DNA of 64,000 nucleotides from an uncultured Kordia sp. GTDB taxonomy: Bacteria; Bacteroidota; Bacteroidia; Flavobacteriales; Flavobacteriaceae. Shown here piece after piece: positions 44,933 to 54,285 of the stretch; the first letter of the stretch is position 1; every line of letters begins with the position of its first letter. Made by a program: the position numbers and the translations under genes. Below the pieces are notes generated by a model. It saw nothing but the letters and a program-made list of their open reading frames with translations. It was not told where the DNA came from and searched no databases. The DNA lies in the NCBI RefSeq assembly GCF_947496985.1, contig NZ_CANMEZ010000001.1, forward strand, positions 992,001 to 1,056,000, read 5' to 3'.

Positions 44933-45122
44933 TAAAGCATTACGACTTAGTGGAGCAGGATTACAAATGGGTTTAACTATCTATGCTTGTAATTACTTAG
45001 GAAATTGGCTAGATATAAAATACGATCAAGCATTTTGGGAAACAAGTTTCACGCTTTTTGGAATATTTGCATCTATGTATCTCATCATTAAGCAAGTATT
45101 AAAAATCACCAATGATGACTAA
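44901..45122 (+). CDS. atpZ: AtpZ/AtpI-family F0F1 accessory protein
   Basis: 73 residues from a GTG start that overlaps the bactofilin gene by 32 bases. Two transmembrane helices: ALRLSGAGLQMGLTIYACNYLG and FTLFGIFASMYLIIKQVL, with GNWLD between them, as in AtpZ-type proteins that precede F-ATPase genes. AtpZ is thought to assist c-ring assembly or ion supply. Overlap with the next frame is also tight. Confidence 0.83.
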   Translation: MKEKKPTKPLNKALRLSGAGLQMGLTIYACNYLGNWLDIKYDQAFWETSFTLFGIFASMYLIIKQVLKITNDD

Positions 45123-45513
45123 AAAAATCCTTGTATACATGCTGGCTTTTGGAATCTTATTTTTCTTAGGAGATTTCATTCATAATTACTATATAGAAAG
45201 TCAAGAAATAGCACTTGGGCTTTCATTGCGAAACATGTATGCTTTTCATGCATTCTTTTCGTTGCAAATCTGTATCATATTTGCTTTATTGGTAAACAAC
45301 AAAAAAATAAGTCCGCAATTGGGATTCATATACTTAGCGTCTTTTGTGTTGAAAATAATTGCATTTTGTGCTGTTTTTTATGATCCAATAGTCACAGCAG
45401 AAAAATTATCAAATGCACAGCGAATAGCACTACTAATTCCAATGTTTATTTTTCTAATACAAGAGGTCTATTTTATCATCAAAATCTTAAACAAAAATCA
45501 TTCTCTGAAATAA
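45112..45513 (+). CDS. Small four-helix membrane protein before atpB (DUF6168/AtpI-like)
   Basis: 133 residues starting with the tandem ATGs at 45112/45115 and overlapping atpZ by 11 bases. Four hydrophobic helices cover most of the chain (LVYMLAFGILFFLGDF, FHAFFSLQICIIFALLV, LGFIYLASFVLKIIAF, ALLIPMFIFLIQEVYFI). Position between atpZ and atpB is that of AtpI, but similarity is only general. It probably takes part in ATP synthase assembly. Confidence 0.75.
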   Translation: MMTKKILVYMLAFGILFFLGDFIHNYYIESQEIALGLSLRNMYAFHAFFSLQICIIFALLVNNKKISPQLGFIYLASFVLKIIAFCAVFYDPIVTAEKLSNAQRIALLIPMFIFLIQEVYFIIKILNKNHSLK

Positions 45514-45548
45514 AGTTGAAAAAAAAGCTGTTTTTCTAATTAATTGTT

Positions 45549-45556
45549 TAATTTTG
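45549..45556 (+). promoter_or_regulatory. Candidate -7 box for atpB
   Basis: TAATTTTG fits TAnnTTTG exactly, 40 bases before the atpB ATG. No good -33 TTTG at ~20 bases upstream, so only moderate support. Confidence 0.4.
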
Positions 45557-45595
45557 CGCAGAATTTACGAAGGGTAATTTTTGAATAAATCAATT

Positions 45596-46726
45596 ATGAA
45601 GATAGTACAAAAATCTATCAAGTTTCTTACAGTATTAGCAATAGCACTATGTTCTTTTCATAGTTTCGCTAGTGATACAGACAAAAAACACGACGATCAG
45701 AATGATGGTGGTATGATCAATACCAAAGAAGAAGTAGAAGCATACATTCTACACCACATTCAAGATTCACACGATTTCAACCTATTCTCTTATACAAGCG
45801 ATGCTGGAGAAAGAAAACACTTTGGTTTTCCTTTACCAGTAATTGTTTCTACGAGTAATGGTGTTAAAATGTTCATGTCTTCTGAGTTTCATCACAATGA
45901 TGACGGACATGTAATTGTTGACAAAGACGGGACGAAATTGACAAAAATTCACGGAAAAATCTACGAATTAGACGCAGGTGCTGATCATGTAGCATTTGAC
46001 GCAGATCACCACGCAACAAATGCACACAAAGTATTAGACTTCTCAATTACTAAAAGTGTAATGGGAGTTTTACTAGTAGGATTGCTATTATTATGGTGGT
46101 TCTCTTCACTAGCTCGTCAATACAAGAAAAGACAAGTGCCAACAGGTTTTGGTAGAGTATTAGAGCCTTTAGTGCTGTATGTAAGAGACGAAATTGCACG
46201 TCCAAACATCGGAGAAAAACATTACAGAAGATTTACTGGATATTTAATGACAGTATTTTTCTTCATCTGGATATTAAACTTATTAGGGTTAACACCACTT
46301 GGATTTAACGTAACAGGTCAGTTAGCAGTAACAGCATGTTTGGCTATCTTCACCTTAGTTATATATACAGTAAGTGGAAATAAGCACTATTGGGGACACA
46401 TCTTATGGATGCCAGGAGTACCAGTTTTAATACGTCCAGTACTAGCTATTATCGAATTAGCAGGAGCATTGGTAATTAAGCCTTTCTCATTACTAGTTCG
46501 TTTATTTGCAAACATATCTGCAGGGCACATTGTAGTAATGAGCTTAATTGCAATTATGTTCACACTAAAACAATCATTAGGAGTTGTGGGAGCAACAGGA
46601 TTGTCTTTAGTATTATCGTTTTTTATCACATTAATAGAAGTGTTAGTAGCTTTCTTACAAGCATATATCTTTACAATGCTTTCAGCATTATTCATTGGTA
46701 TGGCAGTAGAAGAAGCACATCACTAA
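45596..46726 (+). CDS. atpB: ATP synthase F0 subunit a
   Basis: 376 residues from the ATG at 45596; a TTG at 45581 gives five more residues. The long N-terminal part with signal-like segment (SIKFLTVLAIALCSFHSFAS) and His-rich periplasmic stretch is typical of Bacteroidota subunit a. The membrane domain has the essential Arg in LLVRLFANISAGH and the closing FIGMAVEEAHH. It forms the half-channels for proton flow against the c-ring. First of atpB-E-F-H-A-G. Confidence 0.95.
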   Translation: MKIVQKSIKFLTVLAIALCSFHSFASDTDKKHDDQNDGGMINTKEEVEAYILHHIQDSHDFNLFSYTSDAGERKHFGFPLPVIVSTSNGVKMFMSSEFHHNDDGHVIVDKDGTKLTKIHGKIYELDAGADHVAFDADHHATNAHKVLDFSITKSVMGVLLVGLLLLWWFSSLARQYKKRQVPTGFGRVLEPLVLYVRDEIARPNIGEKHYRRFTGYLMTVFFFIWILNLLGLTPLGFNVTGQLAVTACLAIFTLVIYTVSGNKHYWGHILWMPGVPVLIRPVLAIIELAGALVIKPFSLLVRLFANISAGHIVVMSLIAIMFTLKQSLGVVGATGLSLVLSFFITLIEVLVAFLQAYIFTMLSALFIGMAVEEAHH

Positions 46727-46743
46727 AATAAGAGTTTGTTTAA

Positions 46744-46962
<219 letters not shown>

Positions 46963-46980
46963 GAACTGAACAAAGAAATT

Positions 46981-47018
46981 AAGTATTCTCCTGCAACGGT
47001 TGGTTGCAGGAAATACTT
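46981..47018 (+). terminator. Stem-loop between atpE and atpF
   Basis: AAGTATTCTCCTGCAAC (46981-46997) pairs with GTTGCAGGAAATACTT (47003-47018) with one bulged base and a 5-base loop. No T run follows, so it is more likely an mRNA processing or stability element than a full terminator. Confidence 0.55.
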
Positions 47019-47059
47019 AAGAATTAAACAAAACAAACACAATATAATTATAGATTATA

Positions 47060-47560
47060 ATGGATAAGTTATTAAATGATTTTTCACCAGGATTATTTTT
47101 AGTACAAACAGTACTACTTTTATTATTAATATTCTTAATGATAAAATTCGCTTGGAAGCCTATCTTAAACTCTTTAAATGAAAGAGAAGAAGGAATTCAA
47201 GGAGCTTTAGACGCAGCTGAAAATGCTAAGAAGGAAATGCAAAACCTTCAAGCTGATAACGAAAAGTTATTAAAAGAAGCGCGTGCAGAAAGAGAAGGAA
47301 TGCTAAAAGAAGCACGTGAAATCAAAGAAAAAATGATTGCAGACGCTAAAGGTGAAGCGCAAGCGCAAGCAAGCAAAATGATTGCTCAAGCGCAAGAAAG
47401 CATCCGTAGCGAAAAGCAAGCAGCGTTAGCAGAATTAAAAAGCCAAGTAGCAAACATTTCTGTAGAAATTGCGGAAAAAGTAGTGCGTGGTGAATTAGCA
47501 GATAAAGACAAGCAATTATCTTTAGTAGATAAAATGCTTGGAGACGTTACATTAAACTAA
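47060..47560 (+). CDS. atpF: ATP synthase F0 subunit b
   Basis: 166 residues. One N-terminal membrane helix (LFLVQTVLLLLLIFLMIKF) and a long Ala/Glu/Lys coiled coil with DAAENAKKEMQNLQADNE, as expected for the peripheral stalk. Ends in the conserved VDKMLGDVTLN. It links subunit a to the F1 head via delta. 13 bases separate it from atpH. Confidence 0.95.
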   Translation: MDKLLNDFSPGLFLVQTVLLLLLIFLMIKFAWKPILNSLNEREEGIQGALDAAENAKKEMQNLQADNEKLLKEARAEREGMLKEAREIKEKMIADAKGEAQAQASKMIAQAQESIRSEKQAALAELKSQVANISVEIAEKVVRGELADKDKQLSLVDKMLGDVTLN

Positions 47561-47573
47561 TAACAACAATATC

Positions 47574-48110
47574 ATGGCAGGATCTAGAGCAGCAATACGA
47601 TATGCAAAAGCTATTTTAGCATTAGCACAAGATCAAAAAGCAGGAGAAGCTGTAGCTAAAGATATGGACGGAATCGTAAAAACAGTTGCTAATAGCAAGG
47701 ACTTACGATTAATGTTAAACAGTCCTATTGTAAAAGCTGAAGTGAAAAAAGCAGCTTTGCAAGAAATCTTTACAGGAGTTCATGCGATATCTGAAGGATT
47801 AATTGACGTTTTAGTAACCAACAAGCGTGTTGATTTATTAGACGATGTAGCAGCACAATACATTACGTTATTTGATGCATCTCAAGGAAAAGAAAAAGCA
47901 GTAGTTACTACAGCAGTTCCTTTAACAGCAGCATTAAGAGACAAAGTATTAAAAAAGGTAAAAGACCTTACGGGTAACCAAGTAACAATAGAAAACAAAA
48001 TCGACGAAAGTATCATCGGTGGATTTATTCTACGTGTAGGCGATTTGCAATATAACGCAAGTATCGCAAACCAATTGAATACACTAAAACGATCTTTCTC
48101 TCAAAATTAA
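47574..48110 (+). CDS. atpH: ATP synthase F1 subunit delta
   Basis: 178 residues. N-terminal helical domain begins RAAIRYAKAILALAQDQ; C-terminal part has VTTAVPLTAALRDKVLKK and the closing GGFILRVGDLQYNASI, which is diagnostic of the OSCP/delta family. It joins the b stalk to the top of the alpha3-beta3 head. 12 bases before atpA. Confidence 0.95.
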   Translation: MAGSRAAIRYAKAILALAQDQKAGEAVAKDMDGIVKTVANSKDLRLMLNSPIVKAEVKKAALQEIFTGVHAISEGLIDVLVTNKRVDLLDDVAAQYITLFDASQGKEKAVVTTAVPLTAALRDKVLKKVKDLTGNQVTIENKIDESIIGGFILRVGDLQYNASIANQLNTLKRSFSQN

Positions 48111-48122
48111 ATACTAAATAAA

Positions 48123-49700
48123 ATGGCAGAAGTTAAAGCTGCTGAGGTATCAGCAATATTAAAAAAACAACTATCAGGATTTGAAGCTACTGCTTCACTT
48201 GACGAAGTTGGAACTGTACTACAAGTTGGTGATGGTATCGCTCGTGTTTACGGATTGGCTAACGCTCAATATGGAGAATTAGTAGAATTCGAATCAGGCA
48301 TGGAAGGTATCGTATTGAACCTTGAAGAAGACAATGTTGGTGTGGTATTACTAGGACCTTCTAAAGAAGTAATAGAAGGAGCAACAGTAAAACGTACACA
48401 ACGTATCGCTTCTATTAAGGTAGGAGAGGAAATGGTAGGACGTGTAGTTGATACACTTGGAAATCCAATTGATGGTAAAGGACCAATCGGAGGTAAATTA
48501 TACGAAATGCCTTTAGAGCGTAAAGCACCAGGGGTAATTTTCCGTCAACCAGTAAATGAACCATTACAAACAGGAATCAAATCTATTGATGCGATGATTC
48601 CAGTAGGTAGAGGACAACGTGAGTTGGTAATTGGTGACCGTCAAACAGGAAAAACAACAGTATGTTTAGATACAATTCTTAACCAAAAAGAATTCTATGA
48701 TGCTGGCGAACCTGTATTTTGTATCTATGTAGCTATCGGACAAAAAGCGTCTACAGTAGCTGCAATTGCAAAAACATTAGAAGAAAAAGGAGCTTTAGCA
48801 TATACAGTAATTGTTGCTGCTAACGCATCAGATCCTGCACCAATGCAGGTATACGCACCATTTGCTGGAGCGGCTATCGGAGAGTACTTCCGTGATACTG
48901 GTCGTCCTGCATTAATCGTGTATGATGATTTATCAAAACAAGCAGTTGCATATCGTGAGGTATCGTTATTATTACGTCGTCCACCAGGTCGTGAGGCATA
49001 TCCAGGGGATGTTTTTTACCTTCACTCTCGTTTATTAGAGCGTGCTGCAAAAGTAATTGCAGATGATGGTATCGCAAAAGATATGAATGACTTACCAGAG
49101 TCATTAAAGCCAGTTGTAAAAGGTGGTGGATCTTTAACAGCATTACCAATCATTGAAACGCAAGCAGGAGATGTATCTGCATATATTCCAACTAACGTAA
49201 TTTCTATTACTGATGGACAGATATTCTTAGATGGTGATTTATTTAACTCTGGTGTTCGTCCAGCTATTAACGTAGGTATCTCTGTATCACGTGTAGGAGG
49301 TTCGGCTCAGATTAAATCAATGAAAAAAGTAGCAGGTACGTTAAAACTTGATCAAGCGCAGTTCCGTGAATTAGAAGCATTCGCAAAATTTGGTTCTGAC
49401 TTAGATGCAGTTACATTAAATGTAATTAACAAAGGTAAGCGTAACGTTGAGATCTTAAAGCAAGCGCAAAACGATCCGTATACAGTAGAAGATCAGGTTG
49501 CAATTATCTATGCTGGATCTAAAAACTTATTAAAAGATGTTCCTGTAAACAAAGTAAAAGAATTCGAAAGAGATTTCATTGAGTTCTTAAACGCAAAACA
49601 CAGAGGTGTTTTAGATACCTTAAAAGCAGGGAAACTAACAGACGAAGTTACAGACACGTTAACACAGGTTTGTAAAGAAATGTCTGCGAAATATAACTAG
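48123..49700 (+). CDS. atpA: ATP synthase F1 subunit alpha
   Basis: 525 residues, normal length. Walker [10 protein letters not shown] (~172), [20 protein letters not shown] and [12 protein letters not shown] motifs are all present. The regulatory non-catalytic alpha subunit pairs with beta, whose gene atpD is not in the window; in Bacteroidota atpDC usually sits elsewhere. A structured 115-base spacer follows before atpG. Confidence 0.97.
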   Translation: MAEVKAAEVSAILKKQLSGFEATASLDEVGTVLQVGDGIARVYGLANAQYGELVEFESGMEGIVLNLEEDNVGVVLLGPSKEVIEGATVKRTQRIASIKVGEEMVGRVVDTLGNPIDGKGPIGGKLYEMPLERKAPGVIFRQPVNEPLQTGIKSIDAMIPVGRGQRELVIGDRQTGKTTVCLDTILNQKEFYDAGEPVFCIYVAIGQKASTVAAIAKTLEEKGALAYTVIVAANASDPAPMQVYAPFAGAAIGEYFRDTGRPALIVYDDLSKQAVAYREVSLLLRRPPGREAYPGDVFYLHSRLLERAAKVIADDGIAKDMNDLPESLKPVVKGGGSLTALPIIETQAGDVSAYIPTNVISITDGQIFLDGDLFNSGVRPAINVGISVSRVGGSAQIKSMKKVAGTLKLDQAQFRELEAFAKFGSDLDAVTLNVINKGKRNVEILKQAQNDPYTVEDQVAIIYAGSKNLLKDVPVNKVKEFERDFIEFLNAKHRGVLDTLKAGKLTDEVTDTLTQVCKEMSAKYN

Positions 49701-49703
49701 TAA

Positions 49704-49809
49704 TTAGTATTGAGTACAAAGTATTGAGATATCAGTACTTTGTACTTTCAACATAAAATATAGTATAGTGTATAAGTCTCAAGACTAATTGCTCAATACT
49801 CAATACTAA
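49704..49809 (+). repeat. Nested inverted-repeat structure in the atpA-atpG spacer
   Basis: Outer arms TTAGTATTGAG (49704-49714) and CTCAATACTAA (49799-49809) are perfect inverted copies. An inner pair AGTACAAAGTA (49713-49723) and TACTTTGTACT (49736-49746) is perfect too, and a third small hairpin AGTC-TCAA-GACT lies near 49776-49787. The whole spacer is therefore foldable RNA or a mobile palindromic repeat inserted in the operon. Confidence 0.6.
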
Positions 49810-49815
49810 AAACAA

Positions 49816-50676
49816 ATGGCAAACTTAAAAGAAATACGTAATAGAATTAGTTCTGTAAAATCAACAATGCAGATCACGAGTGCTATGAAAATGGTATCGG
49901 CGGCAAAGTTGAAAAAAGCACAAGATGCGATCACTGCGATGCGTCCGTATGCTAACAAACTTACAGAATTATTACAAAGTTTAAGTGCAACACTTGATGC
50001 AGATAGTGGAAGTAAATACTCTACGCAGCGTGAAGTAAATAAAGTACTTATCGTAGCTATTACATCTAACAGAGGATTATGTGGAGCGTTTAACTCTAAC
50101 ATTATCAAACAATCCAATCGTTTAATCAACGAAACGTACGCAGGTAAACAAGTTGATGTATTAACGATTGGTAAAAAAGGAAACGATATCTTATCTAAAA
50201 CAAACACAATTATTGAAAATCGTAGTGATGTTTTTGATGCGTTAACTTTCGATAATATTGCTGAAATAGCTGAAAAGCTAATGGAATTATTTGTAGACGG
50301 ATCATATGATAAAATCGAGATCATTTATAATAAATTCAAAAATGCTGCAACACAAATCGTAATGACGGAACAATTTTTACCAATTGTACCGATGGAAGCT
50401 GATTCAAGTGTTCAATTGGATTATGTTTTTGAGCCATCAAAAGCAGAAATCGTTGAGGAGTTGATTCCAAAATCATTAAAAACACAATTGTACAAAGGAA
50501 TCAGAGATTCTTTCGCAAGTGAGCATGGTGCGCGTATGACTGCGATGCACAAAGCAACAGATAATGCAGGAGAATTAAGAGATTCGTTAACACTAACGTA
50601 CAACAAAGCACGACAAGCTGCCATTACAAACGAAATCTTAGAAATCGTTGGTGGAGCGGAAGCGTTGAACAACTAA
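49816..50676 (+). CDS. atpG: ATP synthase F1 subunit gamma
   Basis: 286 residues. N-terminal helix motif LKEIRNRISSVKSTMQIT and C-terminal ASEHGARMTAMHKATDNA with LTYNKARQAAIT are diagnostic. It forms the central rotor shaft. Last gene of this operon, followed by a perfect terminator. Confidence 0.96.
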   Translation: MANLKEIRNRISSVKSTMQITSAMKMVSAAKLKKAQDAITAMRPYANKLTELLQSLSATLDADSGSKYSTQREVNKVLIVAITSNRGLCGAFNSNIIKQSNRLINETYAGKQVDVLTIGKKGNDILSKTNTIIENRSDVFDALTFDNIAEIAEKLMELFVDGSYDKIEIIYNKFKNAATQIVMTEQFLPIVPMEADSSVQLDYVFEPSKAEIVEELIPKSLKTQLYKGIRDSFASEHGARMTAMHKATDNAGELRDSLTLTYNKARQAAITNEILEIVGGAEALNN

Positions 50677-50718
50677 GCATACACTTCGAGTGCCTCAGTG
50701 TACTCACATTATAAAATT

Positions 50719-50746
50719 AAAAACCTCATGGAAACATGAGGTTTTT
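50719..50746 (+). terminator. Terminator of the atp operon
   Basis: AAAAACCTCATG, loop GAAA, CATGAGGTTTTT: a perfect 12-base stem with a stable tetraloop and a T run. Confidence 0.9.
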
Positions 50747-50781
50747 TGTTTAATTACAAAAATGTTCTCGTTTAGTATTGT

Positions 50782-50925
50782 GTCTGTCTTCAGAAATAAT
50801 GAACTAGCAAACGGAATTGCGAAGTGCAGCTTCAAGCATGAAGTATAGCTAGAGAATGGTGCATAGCAATTTCCTATAGACAGACTTGATTTTTTGGTTC
50901 GTTTTTTATCAAGAAAAAATGAACG
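50782..50925. repeat. Structured intergenic repeat element, copy 1
   Basis: 144 bases, ~80% alike to 54286-54430. Ends of the first module pair as GTCTGTC/GACAGAC; inside are GCTTCAAGCATGAAGT and GGAATTGC/GCAATTTCC; the last module GGTTCGTTTTTT-ATCAAG-AAAAAATGAACG is a hairpin. With the other copy it shows compensatory base changes in the closing stem. The rest of 50747-51043 holds only the promoter box at 51015. Confidence 0.65.
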
Positions 50926-51014
50926 TATGTAATAAATTCAAATTTGACATGTAAATTTCATCGAAAAACACACGTTAAAACCCAAACTTGCACTTTACTA
51001 AAACCACCAATCCA

Positions 51015-51022
51015 TATCTTTG
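51015..51022 (+). promoter_or_regulatory. -7 box of the TPR-AraC regulator gene
   Basis: TATCTTTG fits TAnnTTTG exactly and lies 22 bases before the ATG. A TTG at 50988-50990 could be the -33 element, although its 24-base spacing is slightly long. Confidence 0.5.
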
Positions 51023-51043
51023 CAAAAAATCGCTAGAAACTTC

Positions 51044-52810
51044 ATGAACCAAAAACCCCCGTATTTCCTTTTTCTTTTCCTCTGTTTTAGTATAAATACA
51101 TTTCTAAACGCACAACCACAAAATGATTCTTTGGCGAAGTATGATTATAAAGAACTTAGGGCTTTAAGAAAAAAACATCAATACTCAAATTTAAAGCTAA
51201 CAAAAATATACATTGATAGATATTTAGAACTTGCTAAAAAGAATAATGACACAATAAGAATTTCGTATGGTTTTTTCTTTCTTTCTCATTATTATGGAGT
51301 AGAAAAAGATAAAAAAAAAGCATTAAATTTTTTAGATAGTGTTATAGTATATAGTATAGGTAGAAATGATAAATATCAACCAGCATTAGCTTATAAAAAT
51401 AAAGGTGTTTATTTATACGAACAAGGAGGAAATAAAAGAGCTATTGGTAATTTTTTTAAAGCTTTACAAGTTCTTAAAACTAATAAAAATGTATTATTGG
51501 AATTAGAGGTAAGAAATGCAATAATAGTATTGAAAACAAATTGGAGAGCTAATGAGGAAACCCTTAATTTTCAAAAAGAAAACATACAATTTGTTATAAA
51601 TAATAAAGATAGTATTCTCGATTTTGAAAAAACCTATTTATATGCTCTAGGAAATTTGTCTAAAGAGTATATAAGGAATAAAAAATATAAAGAAGGACTT
51701 GAAACAATTTTTAAGGGAATTTTAGAGTCAATTAAATATAAAGACACTTTAGAATATTATGATTTTGTCTCTAATGCTGGAGCAGCATACTATTATTTAA
51801 AAAATTACCAAACAGCAATTGATAGTTTACAAAAAGCATTGCCCTACGAAAGTTATCATGGAAAAGCAATGGGAAACTACTATCTCGGCAAAAGCTACGA
51901 CAAACTCAATCAACCAGAAAAAGCACAGATTCACTTTCTAAAAACAGATTCTATCTATCAAGTTACGAAAGATATTTTCCCAGAAATGCGGATTGCCTAT
52001 GAACACATCATCGATTATTACAAAAGTAAAAATGATACTGAAAATCAAATCAAATATTATGATCGTTTGATAGAAACTGATAAAATCATTGATTCTACCT
52101 ATACGTATGTTGCAAATACTATAGAAAAGAAATTCGACACACCACAAGCCATTGCAGAGCGTGCACGCTTAGTAGAGGAAGCTAAAGCCAATGAAAACTC
52201 TTGGAAATACAGTTTTGGAATTATCAGTGCTGCTTTGTTAGCAATTTCAGGAGTATTATTCTATGTATATCGTCGTCAAAAATATTACAAGCAACGTTTT
52301 GAGAATATTATGAGTGCTGAGGTTCTCGAAGCGCAGAAACAAAAAGACACTTCGGCTCCGCTTATTGTTGACTCAGAGATTCTCGAAGCGCATTCTGAGG
52401 CACTCGAAGCGCATTCTGAGGCACTCGAAGAGAAAGACATAGGAATTTCAGAAACCATCGTAAAAAGCATTCTAAAAGGCTTGTCTAAATTTGAAGCATC
52501 AAAAGGTTGTAGAAAGCAAGTTACGCTCACAGCGCTAGCTAAAAACCTTGAAACGAATCCAAAATACTTATCGAAAGTCATCAATTGGCATTATGAAAAA
52601 AACTTTACGAGTTATATCAATGAATTGCGTGTACAATATGCTATTTTAAAACTAAAAGAAGAAGCTGTTTTTAGAAACTATACCATAAAAGCAATCGCGC
52701 AAGAAGTCGGTTTTAAAAGCGCCGAATCTTTCTCAAAAACCTTCTACAAGGTCACAGGAATTTATCCTTCGTATTTTGTAAAACAACTCAATAAATATCA
52801 AAATAGTTAG
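51044..52810 (+). CDS. TPR-transmembrane-AraC regulator
   Basis: 588 residues from the ATG at 51044; an upstream TTG at 51020 is part of the promoter and unlikely. Signal or anchor segment (PPYFLFLFLCFSINTFLNAQ), TPR-like sensor (~100-340), one membrane helix (FGIISAALLAISGVLFYVY, ~395), then an AraC-type HTH (~480-580) with LAKNLETNPKYLSKVIN and AIAQEVGFKSAESFSKTFYK. This one-protein sensor-regulator layout is typical of flavobacteria. A 21-base unit is tandemly repeated inside the linker. The 5' half is clearly more AT-rich than the 3' half. Confidence 0.85.
   Translation: MNQKPPYFLFLFLCFSINTFLNAQPQNDSLAKYDYKELRALRKKHQYSNLKLTKIYIDRYLELAKKNNDTIRISYGFFFLSHYYGVEKDKKKALNFLDSVIVYSIGRNDKYQPALAYKNKGVYLYEQGGNKRAIGNFFKALQVLKTNKNVLLELEVRNAIIVLKTNWRANEETLNFQKENIQFVINNKDSILDFEKTYLYALGNLSKEYIRNKKYKEGLETIFKGILESIKYKDTLEYYDFVSNAGAAYYYLKNYQTAIDSLQKALPYESYHGKAMGNYYLGKSYDKLNQPEKAQIHFLKTDSIYQVTKDIFPEMRIAYEHIIDYYKSKNDTENQIKYYDRLIETDKIIDSTYTYVANTIEKKFDTPQAIAERARLVEEAKANENSWKYSFGIISAALLAISGVLFYVYRRQKYYKQRFENIMSAEVLEAQKQKDTSAPLIVDSEILEAHSEALEAHSEALEEKDIGISETIVKSILKGLSKFEASKGCRKQVTLTALAKNLETNPKYLSKVINWHYEKNFTSYINELRVQYAILKLKEEAVFRNYTIKAIAQEVGFKSAESFSKTFYKVTGIYPSYFVKQLNKYQNS
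52382..52430 (+). repeat. In-frame 21-bp tandem repeat inside the regulator gene
   Basis: Two perfect 21-base copies (52382-52402, 52403-52423) and a partial third encode a heptapeptide repeat (LEAHSEA). The core CTGAGGCACTCGAAG also occurs in the intergenic repeat at 58071-58085, suggesting a repeat element captured in frame. Confidence 0.65.
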
Positions 52811-52826
52811 ACTTTTCATCTCTAAC

Positions 52827-52851
52827 GTCATTCTGAACTAAATTCAGGATC
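52827..52851. repeat. GTCATTCTGAA-type dispersed palindromic repeat
   Basis: TTCTGAA and TTCAGGA arms around ACTAAA; a motif common in flavobacterial intergenic regions. It lies between convergent genes and may also serve as transcript end. Confidence 0.45.
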
Positions 52852-52876
52852 AGATTATAAAACTCTTGAATCTAAA

Positions 52877-53197
52877 TTACTTCGCAATAATCCCTAACAA
52901 AAGTGCGCCAGTTATAATAATATAGCCTAAATACAAATACCAAGGATGTTTTGCATCATCAGTCACAGCTTCAATTCTATCTTGTGTGCGTCTAGGAAAC
53001 ACAGCAATATTTGTTTCTAATCTTTTGCAAGAAGAACAATCTACATAAATTTCTCTGCTCAACGCAAAAGGTAAAATCTTTAGCATAAAGAATTTTGAAT
53101 ACACCTTTACCGTTAATGATTCTTCAGTATCACACTTATCGCAAGCAGTTCTTTTAATCACTTCATCTGCAATCAATCGTTTTCCAACTCCAATCAT
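52877..53197 (-). CDS. Small zinc-ribbon membrane protein
   Basis: 106 residues. CDKC and CSSC pairs ~30 residues apart make a zinc-ribbon-like site; the region between them has hydrophobic FMLKILPFALS. One C-terminal membrane helix (YLGYIIITGALLLGII). Function unknown; short zinc-ribbon/TM proteins of this type are frequent in Bacteroidota. Convergent with the regulator gene. Confidence 0.68.
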   Translation of the reverse strand: MIGVGKRLIADEVIKRTACDKCDTEESLTVKVYSKFFMLKILPFALSREIYVDCSSCKRLETNIAVFPRRTQDRIEAVTDDAKHPWYLYLGYIIITGALLLGIIAK

Positions 53198-53346
53198 GGA
53201 TATAAATTTTTAGGGAATTACTATGAAAACAAAAATAGATAAAAAATAAGTTAGAAATTAAAAGTTCAAAATTGTGAGTTTTTGAGTGAAATAAAAGATT
53301 AAGAATAAAGAAGTTACAAAATAGCGAACCCACAAAAAAATCAAAA

Positions 53347-53381
53347 AATGTTCACGCTGAGCGGAGTCGAAGTGTAACATT
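53347..53381. repeat. Dispersed palindromic repeat (CTGAGCGGAGTCGAA type)
   Basis: AATGTT and AACATT arms enclose CACGCTGAGCGGAGTCGAAG. Same family as 38432-38480. It lies 46 bases upstream of the hydrolase gene. Confidence 0.5.
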
Positions 53382-53426
53382 TTCAAAAAACTGTATCTAA
53401 AGGGAAAATCAAAACAAAAAAAACAG

Positions 53427-54269
53427 ATGAATACTTTACAAAAACTCACAATAATAGTATGTATGATTATTTCCTTTACAGGAATTTCACAAGAAAAATC
53501 ATTTCAAGTAGAAGTCATAGGAAAAGGAGATCCAGTATTATTATTTCCTGGATTTAGTTGCACAGGCGATGTTTGGGATGAAACCGTAAAAGAACTTTCA
53601 AAAAACCACGAATGTCACGTATTTACCTTTGCAGGATTTGGAAACGTGCCAGCAATTGAATCGCCTTGGTTAGAAACAATCAAAAATGATCTTTCAACAT
53701 ATGTAGTTCGAAAAAAATTACAAAAACCAACAATTATCGGACACAGCATGGGTGGTTCGTTAGCATTATGGTTAGCTTCAGCGAAACCAGAGTCCTATAA
53801 AAAACTAATCATTGTAGACGGATTACCTAGTATTGGCGCATTAATGATTCCTAATTTTTCAAGTGATAAAGTAACTTATGACAATCCATTTGCAAAACAG
53901 CAATTAGCAATGGAAGCTGAACCTTTTAAACAAATGGCAACGCAAATGGCAGCAGGAATGACGCTAAACAAAGAAAAACAACCGATAGTAGCCAATTGGA
54001 TGATTAAAGCAGACCGAAAAACATACGTGTATGGGTATGTAGATTTAATGAAATTGGATCTTAGAGAAACGATTCAAAACATAAAAATACCTGTAACAAT
54101 TATGGCAGCGGTAAGTCTTTATCCAAAAAAACAAGTACAAGAATTATATACAAAACAATATCAAAAACTAACAAAAAAAGAAATCATATATGTGAATGAT
54201 TCGGCACACTTTATTATGTTTGACAAACAAGATTGGTTTATCAATCAGGTTCAAAAGCTGATAAAATAG
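53427..54269 (+). CDS. Secreted alpha/beta hydrolase
   Basis: 280 residues. Signal peptide MNTLQKLTIIVCMIISFTGIS. Fold motifs: PVLLFPGFSCTGDVWDE (oxyanion hole), nucleophile elbow GHSMGG (~110), and C-terminal His in NDSAHFIMFDKQDWF (~262). The acid is less clear (candidate near VTIMAAVSLYP). Serine hydrolase of the periplasm or surface; substrate unknown. Followed by structured repeat copy 2. Confidence 0.84.
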   Translation: MNTLQKLTIIVCMIISFTGISQEKSFQVEVIGKGDPVLLFPGFSCTGDVWDETVKELSKNHECHVFTFAGFGNVPAIESPWLETIKNDLSTYVVRKKLQKPTIIGHSMGGSLALWLASAKPESYKKLIIVDGLPSIGALMIPNFSSDKVTYDNPFAKQQLAMEAEPFKQMATQMAAGMTLNKEKQPIVANWMIKADRKTYVYGYVDLMKLDLRETIQNIKIPVTIMAAVSLYPKKQVQELYTKQYQKLTKKEIIYVNDSAHFIMFDKQDWFINQVQKLIK

Positions 54270-54285
54270 TTAGAAAGGTAAAAAT

